A program made the translations under genes and the position numbers. This document shows, piece after piece, positions 17,274 through 26,239 of a stretch of DNA of 64,000 nt. Position 1 is the first letter of the stretch. The number at the start of each line of letters is the position of its first letter. The stretch covers positions 1 to 64,000 of the forward strand of contig NZ_BOMG01000102.1 of the NCBI RefSeq assembly GCF_016862075.1, in the 5' to 3' direction. The notes beneath the pieces are model-generated. The model was not told the origin of the DNA and did no database searches. It saw only the letters and a program-made list of their open reading frames with translations. Source of the DNA: Actinoplanes couchii. Lineage in GTDB: Bacteria > Actinomycetota > Actinomycetes > Mycobacteriales > Micromonosporaceae.

Positions 17274-18728
17274 TCAGGGTGCTCGTGACCCGCGGGCGTT
17301 CTCCTGCTCGACCAGGGCGTCCAGATCGGACAGCCGGCGCAGGCCCCGCAGCGGCTGCCCCATCCGGTGATTGCCGGCCAGCCGCGGTTCGTTGCGGGCC
17401 AGGAAGTGCCAGTACCCGGCGGTGTACGGGCAGGCCGAGCTGCCGACGCGGGACCGTGGGTCGTACCGGCAGCCGGAGCAGTAGTCGCTCATCCGGTTGA
17501 TGTAGGCGCCCCCGGCCGCGTACGGCTTGGTGCTCATCCGTCCACCGTCGGCGTACTGGCTCATCCCGATCACGTTGGCCGTCATCACCCACTCGTAGCC
17601 GTCGACGAAGTTGCGGTGGAACCAGTCGGCCATCGCCGCCGGGCGCCAGCCCCGCTGCATCGCGTAGTTGCCCAGCACCATCAGCCGCGGGATGTGGTGC
17701 ACCCAGCCCCGGTCCCGGACCCCGGCCAGCACATCGGACAGGCACCGGGCCTCGACGGCGTCGGCGTCCAGGGTGGCGAACCACTTCGGCAGCCGCCCAC
17801 CGGCGCCCAGTTCGTTCGCCGAGCGGTAGCGGGGTTCGAAGTACCAGTACAGGTGCCAGACGAAGTCGCGCCAGCCGAGGATCTGCCGGATGAACCCCTC
17901 GGCCCCGGCCAGCGGCGCCCGCCCGGCCCGGTAGGCGTCCTCGACCGCGGCGATCACCTCCACCGGATCGAGCAGTCCGAGATTGATCACCGGGCTGAGC
18001 ATGCTGTGCGCCATCCACGGATCCCCGGCGAGCATCGCGTCCTCGTGCGGGCCGAACTCCGGCAGCCGGTGCTCGACGAAGTGCCGCAGCCGGGCCAGCG
18101 CCTCGTCCCGGGTCACCGGGAACAGACGGGGCCCGTCCCGGCCGGTGAACTCGATGCCCTCGGCCTGCCAGCGATCGAGGTCCGCGCGTACCTCGTCGTC
18201 GATCTCGTCCTCGATGATCTCCGGAGGGCTGGGGACGTCGAGCCGGTCCGCACCTTTCGGGGGTGGTTCGCGGTTGTCGGCGTCCAGGTTCCAGCGGCCA
18301 CCGGCCGGTTCGGCGCCGTCCATCAGCACGTCGTGCCGCTGTCTGGCGAACCGGTAGAAGTCCTCCATCCGCAGGTGGTCCCGGCCGTCCGCCCAGGTGG
18401 TGAAGTCGCGGGGCGCGGTGACGAAGCCGCGCGGCGGCAGCATCTCGACATCAGGCATCCGGCGCACCAGGTCGCGGGCCGCCCGGGACGTCGGATGGCA
18501 CACGGTGACCGGTTCGCCGACCGCCTCGCGGTACGTGCCGGCCCGGATCAGCCGCACGTCGCCGTCGCGGGCCCGGTGCCGCAGCGCGGACAGGATCAGG
18601 TGCGCCTTCTGCCGGTGGAAGGCCCGCCGCCGGAACGCCGCCTTCGACTCGACCAGCAGCACCGGCTGGCCGGGATCGTCGAGAAAGTGCGGGCCGAGTT
18701 GGTCGGCGAACAGCCAGCGACGTGTCAT
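17274..18728 (-). CDS. Cryptochrome/photolyase-related Fe-S (6-4) photolyase (FeS-BCP)
   Basis: A 484-residue DNA repair flavoprotein of the prokaryotic FeS-BCP group, which repairs (6-4) photoproducts with blue light. It begins RRWLFADQLGPHFLD, contains FIRQILGWRDFVWHLYWY and the FAD/DNA region HHIPRLMVLGNYAMQRGW, NFVDGYEWVMTANVIGMSQYADGG. Iron-sulfur ligands appear as C-x2-C-x12-C (CSGC ... ACPY) plus an upstream Cys in EARCLSDV. ATG 18728 matches the conserved N-terminus; the frame stays open far upstream but runs antisense through the EAL gene and is not coding. Full length, all four Cys present. Confidence 0.92.
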   Translation of the reverse strand: MTRRWLFADQLGPHFLDDPGQPVLLVESKAAFRRRAFHRQKAHLILSALRHRARDGDVRLIRAGTYREAVGEPVTVCHPTSRAARDLVRRMPDVEMLPPRGFVTAPRDFTTWADGRDHLRMEDFYRFARQRHDVLMDGAEPAGGRWNLDADNREPPPKGADRLDVPSPPEIIEDEIDDEVRADLDRWQAEGIEFTGRDGPRLFPVTRDEALARLRHFVEHRLPEFGPHEDAMLAGDPWMAHSMLSPVINLGLLDPVEVIAAVEDAYRAGRAPLAGAEGFIRQILGWRDFVWHLYWYFEPRYRSANELGAGGRLPKWFATLDADAVEARCLSDVLAGVRDRGWVHHIPRLMVLGNYAMQRGWRPAAMADWFHRNFVDGYEWVMTANVIGMSQYADGGRMSTKPYAAGGAYINRMSDYCSGCRYDPRSRVGSSACPYTAGYWHFLARNEPRLAGNHRMGQPLRGLRRLSDLDALVEQENARGSRAP

Positions 18729-18827
18729 CCCCACATCGTCACCCCGGAACACCTTCAGGATTGCGTTTTCCTGACCGACATTGAGGGTCCGGCGGCGTGA
18801 CCGCCGACGGATCGGGGGAGTGACGAC

Positions 18828-20018
18828 GTGCAGACAGAGACGTTCGTGCCGTGGCAGCCGGCCGACGCCGACATCGCGGTGGTGGAGCGGATGCTGAACC
18901 TGGTCCGGTCCCATCTCGGGGTCGAGGTGGCCTGGGCGTCGACGCTCACCCCGGATCAGCAGACGATCTGGTCGGCGACCGGCGAGGTCGCGGCGATGGA
19001 GATCCCGATCGGCGAGGCGCTGGACGGGCGGGGTTCGTACTGTGCGCGGGTCCTGGCCGGCGTCATCCCGGCGGCGATCCCGGACGCCCGGCTGCACCCG
19101 GTCACCCGCGACCTCCCGGTGACCCGGGAACTGCACCTCGGGTCGTACGCCGGGGTGCCCTGGCGTGGCCCGGACGGCGCGGTGGCCGGCATGGTCTGTG
19201 CGGTCAGCCGGCAGCCCGACCCGTCGCTCGACGAGCAGGCGCTGCGGTACATGGCCCTGATCGCGGACGTGATCAGTGATCACATGAGCAGCCCGCTCGC
19301 GGTCCAGCGGCATGCGGCGGCGTCGGTCCGCCGCATCGTGCAGGGGGTTCTCGACGCCCAGTCGGTGCGGATGGTCTTCCAGCCGATCATGCGGATCAAG
19401 GACGGGGCGATGCTCGGGTACGAGGCCCTCGCCCGTTTCGACCCGAACGACTTCGCCGGCCCCGACAAGGCGTTCGCCGCCGCGTCGCGGTGCGGTCTCG
19501 GCGTACCGCTGGAGCTCCTGGCTCTTCGCCAGGCCCTGTGGCGTCTGCCGGACCTGCCGCCGGACGGCTGGCTCGCGGTCAACCTGTCCGCCGAGGCGCT
19601 GCTCGACCCGCACGTCCGTGACATCCTGCTGCTGCACGCCGAGCACCGTCTGGTCATCGAGGTCACCGAGCACACCCAGGTCGGCGACTACGAGCAGCTC
19701 GGCGAGGCGCTGGCCCGGCTGCGGCAGGCCGGGGTGCGGCTCAGCGTCGACGACGCGGGCGCCGGATACGCCAGCCTCCAGCACATCCTGCGGTTGCGCC
19801 CGGACCTGATCAAGCTCGACATGAGCCTGGTCCGGGGTGTCGACACCGATCCGGTCAAGGCGGCGCTGGCCCGCTCGCTGGCCGGTTTCGCCGCTCAGAT
19901 CGGCGCCGAGTTGGTGGCCGAGGGTATCGAGACCGAGTCCGAGCTGGCCTGCCTCATCGACATCGGCGTCACCTACGGGCAGGGCTACCACCTGGGTAAA
20001 CCCGCCGAGTTGTGCTGA
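18828..20018 (+). CDS. GAF-EAL c-di-GMP phosphodiesterase
   Basis: A 396-residue signalling protein. Residues 1-150 form a GAF-like sensor (IWSATGEVAAMEIPIGEALDG, GSYAGVPWRGPDGAVAGMVCAV) and 165-392 an EAL domain. Catalytic signatures are all present: YEALARF, NLSAEALL, EVTEH, DDAGAGYASL, KLDMSLV, EGIET and GQGYHLGKP, so it should hydrolyse c-di-GMP to pGpG. No GGDEF domain. The GTG start at 18828 has GGGGGAG about 8 nt upstream. Divergent from the photolyase gene. A GAF sensor next to a photolyase might respond to light or redox, but no chromophore Cys is obvious. Confidence 0.92.
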   Translation: MQTETFVPWQPADADIAVVERMLNLVRSHLGVEVAWASTLTPDQQTIWSATGEVAAMEIPIGEALDGRGSYCARVLAGVIPAAIPDARLHPVTRDLPVTRELHLGSYAGVPWRGPDGAVAGMVCAVSRQPDPSLDEQALRYMALIADVISDHMSSPLAVQRHAAASVRRIVQGVLDAQSVRMVFQPIMRIKDGAMLGYEALARFDPNDFAGPDKAFAAASRCGLGVPLELLALRQALWRLPDLPPDGWLAVNLSAEALLDPHVRDILLLHAEHRLVIEVTEHTQVGDYEQLGEALARLRQAGVRLSVDDAGAGYASLQHILRLRPDLIKLDMSLVRGVDTDPVKAALARSLAGFAAQIGAELVAEGIETESELACLIDIGVTYGQGYHLGKPAELC

Positions 20019-20075
20019 CCGGTGGGATGATTCAACCCTCGAGGGGCGGGTACTCGGCCCTCACAGGGGGTAGTC

Positions 20076-20555
20076 ATGAAATCGATTCTTCTCGTGACGA
20101 TGCTGGCCGGTGCCGGGCTGTCGATCGCCACGCCGGCGCAGGCCGAGACCACGTGCGGTCCGGCCAAGAACGTCGAACTGAGCACACCCGGCTTCGACAC
20201 CGATCTGTCCGTGACGCTGTGTGTCACGCACGGTTCACTGGACGTCGGGGCCTACGCGATCGTCAACTGGAAGGACGGCGGCAGCGGCGGCGACGACGGC
20301 AACCGCAAGTTCGACTCGCTGCTGATCCACTACCAGCTCCAGGCGTACGACGAGGTTCTGGCCAGCGGCTCGTGCAACCTGTCCGGGCGGGTCAACGGCG
20401 CGGAGAAGGGCACCCGGGCCTGCAAGACCGTCTACCCGCAGACGTCCCGGGCGGGTGGCCTGAACGCGCGCGGCTACGTCGACTACAACGTCGACCGCGA
20501 CGGCCTCGGGACGAAGCGGTTCGACCTCGTTCCGACGCCGTTCGTCACCAGCTGA
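20076..20555 (+). CDS. Small secreted protein of unknown function
   Basis: A 159-residue protein with a Sec signal peptide (MKSILLVTMLAGAGLSIATPAQA, cleavage after AQA near residue 23). The mature part has Cys residues at CGPAK, LCVTHG, SCNLSG and ACKTV, suggesting two disulfides, and a beta-rich pattern (SLLIHYQLQAYDEVLASG). I do not recognise the family. ATG 20076 is preceded by GGGGG. It is monocistronic, convergent with a membrane-protein gene. Confidence 0.75.
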   Translation: MKSILLVTMLAGAGLSIATPAQAETTCGPAKNVELSTPGFDTDLSVTLCVTHGSLDVGAYAIVNWKDGGSGGDDGNRKFDSLLIHYQLQAYDEVLASGSCNLSGRVNGAEKGTRACKTVYPQTSRAGGLNARGYVDYNVDRDGLGTKRFDLVPTPFVTS

Positions 20556-20559
20556 GGCG

Positions 20560-21555
20560 TCACCTGTCGCTCCCGCCGTGGTCGAGCCACGCCGACACCG
20601 ACGGCATCGCCAGCAGCAGCACCGCGACCAGGTGCAGCAGCGCGGCGACGACGGCGCCGGTGATGGTCACGGTCGCGAAGACGCCGCCGGCGCCGCCGGC
20701 CTCCCGGCCGGCCTGGTCGACCAGCACCGCGAAACAGAACGCCGCCGGTGCCATCGCCAGCGACGTGATCAGGCCGAGCACGTAGGCGGAGGCCCGGTAG
20801 GCCCGGCTGCCGGCCAGCCGGGCCATCAGCGTGCAGCCGAACACCACGACCTGCACGATCGCGGTGCCGCCGGCCAGGATCGTGGCCAGGGTGAGGTAGC
20901 TGGTCAGCTGCTCACCGTCGCCCGCACGTGGGCTGATCGCGGTGTACGCCGCCACCGACAGGTTGATCGCGGTGGCCAGCCCGAGCAGGACCACCGCCAC
21001 GGTGATCGTCCGCCGTCCCCGCGGCGACCGGCCGGGATCCCGGTGGCGGCTGACGAACTCCCGCGCGGCCGGCATCAGCAGGATCGTCGCGCTGATGGTG
21101 AGCGCCGCGTAGTACAGCACCGCACCGGTGATGGACAGCACCCCCGCCACGATCTCCAGCGGTTGCACCCGCCGGACCCGGGAGACGCCGATCAGCATGG
21201 CCGTGGCCAGCGCGAGGACCGCCGTCGTGGCGGCCGGCCCGAGCGACCACAGCACCGCCCGGGCACCGCCCCGCCCGGCCGCGGCCCGCGACACCGCCCG
21301 GGACATCAGCACCAGCGGTGAACCGAGCACCGCGAACAGCGCCACCAGGGCGAGGGTCTCGCCGGGTTCGCCCCGCTGCAGCCCGTCCGCGACGATCAGC
21401 CCGAGGAAACTACCGACATGCAGCAGGCCGCCGGTCAGAGCGAGCCAGAAGATCCCATGAACGAACGTCATCTCCGCCGGTACGCCGGGAGCGGCGCTCG
21501 GTGGCGGCCCGGTCACCGGGGGCCGGCCGGAAAGCTGATCGAGGGGCGACGGCAT
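20560..21555 (-). CDS. Polytopic membrane protein of unknown function
   Basis: A 331-residue integral membrane protein with about eight hydrophobic helices (for example FVHGIFWLALTGGLLHVGSFLGLIVA, ALVALFAVLGSPLVLM, TAVLALATAMLIGV, VAALLHLVAVLLLAMPSV). The first 30 residues are Pro-rich and cytoplasmic. No transporter or enzyme motif is visible. ATG 21555. It ends 4 bp from the secreted-protein gene on the other strand and is divergent from the MFS exporter. Confidence 0.75.
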   Translation of the reverse strand: MPSPLDQLSGRPPVTGPPPSAAPGVPAEMTFVHGIFWLALTGGLLHVGSFLGLIVADGLQRGEPGETLALVALFAVLGSPLVLMSRAVSRAAAGRGGARAVLWSLGPAATTAVLALATAMLIGVSRVRRVQPLEIVAGVLSITGAVLYYAALTISATILLMPAAREFVSRHRDPGRSPRGRRTITVAVVLLGLATAINLSVAAYTAISPRAGDGEQLTSYLTLATILAGGTAIVQVVVFGCTLMARLAGSRAYRASAYVLGLITSLAMAPAAFCFAVLVDQAGREAGGAGGVFATVTITGAVVAALLHLVAVLLLAMPSVSAWLDHGGSDR

Positions 21556-21637
21556 GCGGTAGTCCTACCGGATCACCGGCGCTCGCGGCGACCCCGAGTG
21601 ACCGGGTCCTCAACACCGGCCCCATAAGGTTCGCCGG

Positions 21638-23200
21638 ATGAACTCATGGGCGCCGCTACGGCAACCGGTCTTCCGCATGCTGTGGCTGGCCGTGCTGGCC
21701 GGCAACGTCGGGACCTGGATGCAGACCGTCGGAGCGCAGTGGCGGGTCGTGCACGAACCGGATGCCGCCACCTGGGTCAGCCTGGTGCAGGCCGCCACCA
21801 CGGCGCCGGTGCTGTTGCTCGCGCTGCCGGCGGGCACCCTCGCCGACGGGCTGGACCGGCGGCGCCTGTTGCTGGGCGTACAGCTGGGGCTGTTCGCCGT
21901 GGCGGCCGGCCTGGCCGTGCTCACCCACCTGGATCTGGTCGGACCTCCGCTGTTGTTGCTCTTCACCTTTCTGCTCGGGGCGGGGCAGGCGCTGACCCTG
22001 CCGTCCTGGCAGGCGCTGATCCCGGAGATCGTGCCGCGTGATCAGCTGGCCGGCGCGTCGGCGCTCGGGGCGGTCAACACCAACCTGGCGCGGGCCGCCG
22101 GGCCGGCCGCCGGTGGCCTGATCGTCGCCCAGGCCGGTCCGGCCGCGGTGTTCGCCCTCAACGCTGTTTCGTTCGCGGTGTTCGCGCTGGTCCTGGCCCG
22201 GTGGCGACGGGTGGCGCCACCGCCGCCGCGCCGCCCGGAACGGTTCGGGCCGGCCTTGCACGACGGCACCCATTACGTGCGCTACTCCGGCGATGTCCGT
22301 CGCATCCTCGGGCGGGTGCTGCTGTTCGTCCTGCCCGGCAGCGTGATCTGGAGCCTGCTGCCGCTGGTCGCCCGCCAGGGACTGGGCATGGGCGCGGACG
22401 GGTACGGCATCCTGCTGGCGGCGCTGGGCGCGGGCGCGGTGGCCGGCGCTCTGCTGATGCCGAGGGTGCGGGAGCTGCTCAGCCCGGACCGGCTGATCAT
22501 CGGGACCGGTGCCGTCTATACGACCGCCCTCGTGGTGATCGCTCTGGTGCCGCGGGTGGCCGCGGTCGTCGCCGTGCTCGCCGCGGCCGGGCTGGCCTGG
22601 ATGATGCTGGTGTCCCGGATGAACGCCGCCATGCAGCTGGTCCTGCCGAACTGGGTCCGGGCCCGGGCTCTCGCCGTCTACCAGGTGGTCTTCGCCGGCA
22701 GTCAGGCCGTCGGCGCGCTGGTCTGGGGGCAGGTCGCCTCGGCCTTCGGCCTGCGTGCCACGTTCCTCGCCGCGGCGTCGCTGATGGTCACCGGCCTTCT
22801 TCTGGTACGGGTGTGGCCGGTCCAGCCCCGGGAGGACCGCGACACCGACCCGGCCGTGTTCTGGCCCGAACCGCACCTGCTGACCCAGCCGGGTCTCGAC
22901 CAGGGGCCGGTGCTGGTGCAGGTGACGTACCGGGTGACCGCCGAGGACGCGGCCGCCTTCACCGCCGCCCTGCTGGAGCTGCGCGAGTCGCGGTTGCGCA
23001 CCGGTGCCACCCGCTGGGGCATCTTCCGGGATCCCGCCGATGCGGAGGTGATCGCCGAGGCGTATCTGGTGCCCACCTGGGAGGAGCATCTGCGCCAGCA
23101 CGAGGGGCGCCTGACCGGCAGCGACGAGGCGGCCGAGGAGCGGGTGCGGGCGCTGGCGGCCGGCCCGCCGGTGATCAGTCATCTGCTGGGCATTCCGTGA
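21638..23200 (+). CDS. MFS exporter (EntS-like) fused to a monooxygenase-like domain
   Basis: A 520-residue protein. Residues 1-400 are a 12-helix major-facilitator transporter of the EntS/DHA3 group (PF05977-like): WLAVLAGNVGTWMQTVGAQW, LADGLDRRRLLLGVQL, LPSWQALIPEIVPRDQL, ARAAGPAAGGLIVAQAG. Residues about 425-520 form a ferredoxin-like ABM-type domain (VLVQVTYRVTAEDAAAFTAALLEL ... GIFRDPADAEVIAEAYLVPTWEEHLRQH), an arrangement known in this exporter family but of unclear role. Probably exports a siderophore, drug or metabolite. ATG 21638 has AAGG 8 nt upstream. Confidence 0.88.
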   Translation: MNSWAPLRQPVFRMLWLAVLAGNVGTWMQTVGAQWRVVHEPDAATWVSLVQAATTAPVLLLALPAGTLADGLDRRRLLLGVQLGLFAVAAGLAVLTHLDLVGPPLLLLFTFLLGAGQALTLPSWQALIPEIVPRDQLAGASALGAVNTNLARAAGPAAGGLIVAQAGPAAVFALNAVSFAVFALVLARWRRVAPPPPRRPERFGPALHDGTHYVRYSGDVRRILGRVLLFVLPGSVIWSLLPLVARQGLGMGADGYGILLAALGAGAVAGALLMPRVRELLSPDRLIIGTGAVYTTALVVIALVPRVAAVVAVLAAAGLAWMMLVSRMNAAMQLVLPNWVRARALAVYQVVFAGSQAVGALVWGQVASAFGLRATFLAAASLMVTGLLLVRVWPVQPREDRDTDPAVFWPEPHLLTQPGLDQGPVLVQVTYRVTAEDAAAFTAALLELRESRLRTGATRWGIFRDPADAEVIAEAYLVPTWEEHLRQHEGRLTGSDEAAEERVRALAAGPPVISHLLGIP

Positions 23201-23204
23201 CCGG

Positions 23205-24023
23205 TCAGGTGGTGAGGGCGGGTGGGACCTCCAGGTCCTCGGATTTGTAGAGGGCCACCAGCGCGGCCGGGTCGCCCCCGGCGCAGGTGGTGGCGACCGT
23301 GTCGATCAGGTGGTCGTAGTCGGCGCCGGTACGGCCCTGGTAGGAGGCGTCCATCCGGCCCCACTCGTCCCACGGCAGGGTCTCCACCCGGTTCAGGGCG
23401 GCCAGGTCGCGGACGGCGTTGCCGCGGATCTCGGCGGGGCCGAAGTTCTCCGTCCCGTGGACCCCGAACCGGGTGGCGTCCAGCCGGCCCGCCCGGAACG
23501 CGGCCCACGCCTCGCCGCCGGTCAGGAACTGGCCGGGCACCAGGGCCTCGGGGTTGGCGAGCACGGACAGGCCCATCGCCTCGGGATCGGCCCGCACCCA
23601 GTCGGTGCTCGGCAGCCGGTACTCCACCACCCAGTGGTCCAGGCCGAAGCCGGGCTGGAAGTAGGTGGCGAACCCGCAGCGGGCCCGCGCCGCGATGCCC
23701 CGGTGACGCAGCAGGGCGCAGGTCAGGACGGCGAAATGGCGGCAGGTGCCGATCACCCGCTGTTCGGCCGGCCGGCCGGCGGCCAGCGGCGCCGGGTCCA
23801 GGGTGAGCAGGACGCGGATCAGGCTGGCGGCGGGGCGGAGCTGGTTCTCCGAGAACCGGCCGGGTGGCAGGTCGAGCTGGCCCGCGTCGGTCGGCTGGAT
23901 GACTAGCCGGTGCGCCAGGGCGCAGACGGCGACCGGGTCCTCGGGCAGATCGTCGAGGGCGGCCCGGTGCACGGTGCCGAGGTCGGTCAACGGCCCGGCT
24001 GCTGCGTAATCGATCCCCGTCAT
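23205..24023 (-). CDS. Transglutaminase-like cysteine protease-fold protein
   Basis: A 272-residue protein with a transglutaminase-like core: Cys in IGTCRHFAVLTCALLRHRG (about residue 98), His in FGLDHWVVEYRL and Asp in DWVRADPE, the Cys-His-Asp triad in the expected order and spacing. No signal peptide. ATG 24023 is used; the GTG codon just before it is possible. Proteins of this architecture act as peptidases or amidases, or have unknown roles. It ends 4 bp from the exporter stop on the opposite strand. Confidence 0.8.
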   Translation of the reverse strand: MTGIDYAAAGPLTDLGTVHRAALDDLPEDPVAVCALAHRLVIQPTDAGQLDLPPGRFSENQLRPAASLIRVLLTLDPAPLAAGRPAEQRVIGTCRHFAVLTCALLRHRGIAARARCGFATYFQPGFGLDHWVVEYRLPSTDWVRADPEAMGLSVLANPEALVPGQFLTGGEAWAAFRAGRLDATRFGVHGTENFGPAEIRGNAVRDLAALNRVETLPWDEWGRMDASYQGRTGADYDHLIDTVATTCAGGDPAALVALYKSEDLEVPPALTT

Positions 24024-24114
24024 CACCGCATCGTAGGCGCGTTCCGGCCGGTCAGACCGGCACCGTGAGGCCGCTTTCCGGGGCGGGACGGCAAAGTCTC
24101 AGGGGGCGTTACGA

Positions 24115-24153
24115 CGAATCGGGCCGCCGGCTTGGCTCCGGCGGCCCGATTCG
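24115..24153 (-). terminator. Perfect 16-bp stem terminator after the microprotein
   Basis: Positions 24115-24130 and 24138-24153 are perfectly complementary over 16 bp with a 7-nt loop. The stem starts 1 bp beyond the stop codon of the lysine-rich microprotein. It is one of the strongest hairpins in the window and supports a separate, short transcript. Confidence 0.8.
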
Positions 24154-24154
24154 A

Positions 24155-24217
24155 TCACTTCTTCTTGTCCTTCTTGGACTTCTTGTCCTTCTTGGACTTC
24201 TTCGACTTCTTCGCCAT
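24155..24217 (-). CDS. 20-residue lysine-rich microprotein
   Basis: A tiny gene: 13 of 20 residues are Lys, arranged as KKS/KKD steps after MA (three Ser, two Asp). It has its own consensus ribosome site GAGGAGG about 6 nt before the ATG at 24217, a candidate -10 TAGGAT (24256-24261, minus strand) and a perfect 16-bp terminator stem right after the TGA. The codon run is almost all AAG, with no similarity to flanking genes. Such a polycation could bind RNA, DNA, ribosomes or acidic proteins; that is inference. The alternative is a chance open frame in a CTT/AAG repeat, but the three matched expression signals argue against that. Confidence 0.7.
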   Translation of the reverse strand: MAKKSKKSKKDKKSKKDKKK

Positions 24218-24407
24218 GGCAGCCTCCTCGGGTACCGCTGGGTTCTTCCGGTCCGATCCTAGGCGTGAAGATGACTGACGGTCGCCGTTTGGCTACGCCG
24301 AGTTAGTACGTCGTTCATCGGCTCGCCGCGACCGGGGCAAACCTTGCGAGCCGGGCACAAAACGGCTTGGGTGGGCGTACCGGATGATCGTGGAAAGGGT
24401 GGTGACC

Positions 24408-25400
24408 ATGCGGCCTTCCGTCCGATGGCGGCAACTTCTGGACGAGCGGGTCGACGAGGCGGTCACCTACCTGGGGCGTGCTCCCGGGGTGTCCGGGTTC
24501 CTGATCGGGGGCAGCATCGGGCGGGGTGAGCCGTGGCCGATGTCCGACATCGATCTGCTGCCGGTCTATCCCGGTGACACGCCACCGGACGGCCCGCCGC
24601 CCGCTCTCGATCAGCGCCGGGCCGACCTGGTCGACTGGTGGACCGGCTCCGGGCGGGCCCAGGCGCTGGATCTGGCCCGGCTCTGTTTCACCGTCGGCGA
24701 GATCGGCCCGGCGATGCGGGGCGGGCCGGAGTGGGTCGCCGGGCGGATGGGCGAGCACCGCTGGTTCCACGGTTCCGACAAGGCGTACGGCGCCCGTCCG
24801 GTGGTCAGCGGCGACGATCCGGCCGATGCGGTGATCGGGGAGTTCGCCGAGTGGCTGACCGGGGTGCGGTTCCACCCGGCGGTGGTCGCGGCCCGGCTCA
24901 CCGAGTGGCGACGGCAGGCGGAGGTCGCCTGGGCGGAGGCCGACCGGCTGCAGGGCGAGGACCCGGTGACCGCTACCTACCATCTGCGCGAGTCGGCCCG
25001 GGCGTACCGGATGATCCTGATCGAGGGGTGGGGTGACCGGCTCGGATCAATGGGACGGGAGTGGACCCGGTTCGAGCGGATGGCTGCCGGGAACGGGCAG
25101 GCCGACCTCGCCGGGCGGGTCGCGGTGCTGGCCGGGGCGGACGCCCGGGACGCCGCGGACCGGGCCCGGATCGCCCCGATCTGGCTGCGGGAGCGGATCG
25201 GGTTCTGCTGGGCCGCGCGCCGGGAGGTGGGCGAGGACGTCACTGAGGAACAGAACGCGCGCGACCAGCTCGCCGCGTACACCCTGCACGTGGTCCGCAA
25301 ACGGCCCGAACTGGACGGACCGTGGACCGCGAGCCCCGATCCGCTGCTCGGCCGGCACCTGACCGAACTGCGTCAGTTGCTGACCGCGTCCTTGTCGTAA
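24408..25400 (+). CDS. Nucleotidyltransferase-domain protein (aminoglycoside-adenylyltransferase-like)
   Basis: A 330-residue protein with the polymerase-beta-type nucleotidyltransferase motif GGSIGRGEPWPMSDIDLLPV (residues about 35-54; GS-x-DxD), as in ANT/KNTase enzymes, followed by helical domains. Substrate could be an antibiotic, a small molecule or a tRNA-like target; no partner toxin or antitoxin adjoins. ATG 24408 (MRPSVRW) has GGAAAGG upstream; ATG 24384 in frame is possible. Overlaps the sulfotransferase tail-to-tail by 28 bp. Confidence 0.8.
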   Translation: MRPSVRWRQLLDERVDEAVTYLGRAPGVSGFLIGGSIGRGEPWPMSDIDLLPVYPGDTPPDGPPPALDQRRADLVDWWTGSGRAQALDLARLCFTVGEIGPAMRGGPEWVAGRMGEHRWFHGSDKAYGARPVVSGDDPADAVIGEFAEWLTGVRFHPAVVAARLTEWRRQAEVAWAEADRLQGEDPVTATYHLRESARAYRMILIEGWGDRLGSMGREWTRFERMAAGNGQADLAGRVAVLAGADARDAADRARIAPIWLRERIGFCWAARREVGEDVTEEQNARDQLAAYTLHVVRKRPELDGPWTASPDPLLGRHLTELRQLLTASLS

Positions 25401-26239
25401 CCGAGCTTGTCCATCAGATTGCCGGTGGCCCGGGCGAATTCCCGGGTCAGGTCGTCGTCGAAGTGGTTGCGCCAGTCGCCGGACTGCCCCTTGCGGTAGT
25501 GCGAGACGGCGCCCGCCTTCTTCCGGTCGTTCATCCGGTCGAAGCTGTACTTCTCCAGCAGAACGGTCAGTTCCGGGCGCGGCACCGCGATTCCGCAATG
25601 CCGCATCAGCGCTTCCATCTCGTCGAGCTGGTGCTCGCCGGTCAGATCCTCGTAACGCACCAGCCGCACCTTTTCCGACGGCGGCGCGTCGACCCAGGAA
25701 CGGACCGCGTTGAACATGCCCTTCTTCGCGAGATGGTCGATCAGATGGAGCATCCCGTCCTTCTTCGACTTCTCCCGTAGGATTGCCCGGACTTCGAGCA
25801 CGTCGCCCATCGGGGTGTGCGAGTCACGGGTCGAGAAATAGCTGGAGACGACGAGGTCGCGCGGGTCGCGGTAGATGAAGAATGCGCGATGGGCGTCGGG
25901 TTTCGGCATCTTGCTGAACCGCTTGTACGGGAAGTAGAGCGACAGGCCGATCCGGTTCGGCGGGACGACCCGCGGATCCTTCCAGCCGTAATAGCGTGGA
26001 TCGTAGGTGACCAGGCCGGAATGCCGGTAGACGATCGGGTCGCTGAACACCGACTTCACCCATTGGCTGGCGGTCTTGCGAACCGCGCAGTGATAGATGT
26101 TCACCGACTCGCAACGGTTTGTCACCGGAACCGTCAGGCGGAGGCGGGCGTTGTGCGCCTCCAGTTGCGCGCGGCGGGCGATCACGCGCACGGAATCGGG
26201 GGAGTGCTGCTTGGCGAACATCATCGCGCGATTGAACAT
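25373..26239 (-). CDS. Sulfotransferase family protein
   Basis: A 288-residue PAPS-dependent sulfotransferase. The 5'-phosphosulfate loop is HCAVRKTASQWVKSVF (about 50-65), the 3'-phosphate element FIYRDPRDLVVSSYFS (about 120-135) and the C-terminal RKGQSGDWRNHF motif binds the adenine end. All three cofactor contacts are intact. No signal or membrane segment, so it acts in the cytoplasm, perhaps on a polysaccharide precursor or small metabolite. ATG 26239 is preferred over an in-frame upstream start because the conserved region begins soon after. Confidence 0.88.
   Translation of the reverse strand: MFNRAMMFAKQHSPDSVRVIARRAQLEAHNARLRLTVPVTNRCESVNIYHCAVRKTASQWVKSVFSDPIVYRHSGLVTYDPRYYGWKDPRVVPPNRIGLSLYFPYKRFSKMPKPDAHRAFFIYRDPRDLVVSSYFSTRDSHTPMGDVLEVRAILREKSKKDGMLHLIDHLAKKGMFNAVRSWVDAPPSEKVRLVRYEDLTGEHQLDEMEALMRHCGIAVPRPELTVLLEKYSFDRMNDRKKAGAVSHYRKGQSGDWRNHFDDDLTREFARATGNLMDKLGYDKDAVSN

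Noticed and set aside
18729..19991. N-terminal extension of the photolyase frame to 837-905 codons
   Set aside because: The extra part lies antisense to the intact GAF-EAL gene and lacks any motif; the conserved photolyase N-terminus begins at 18728.
24065..24262. Plus-strand open frame of 65 codons over the microprotein locus
   Set aside because: It is the antisense of the lysine-rich gene and of its terminator stem, with Leu-rich repeat translation and no ribosome site.
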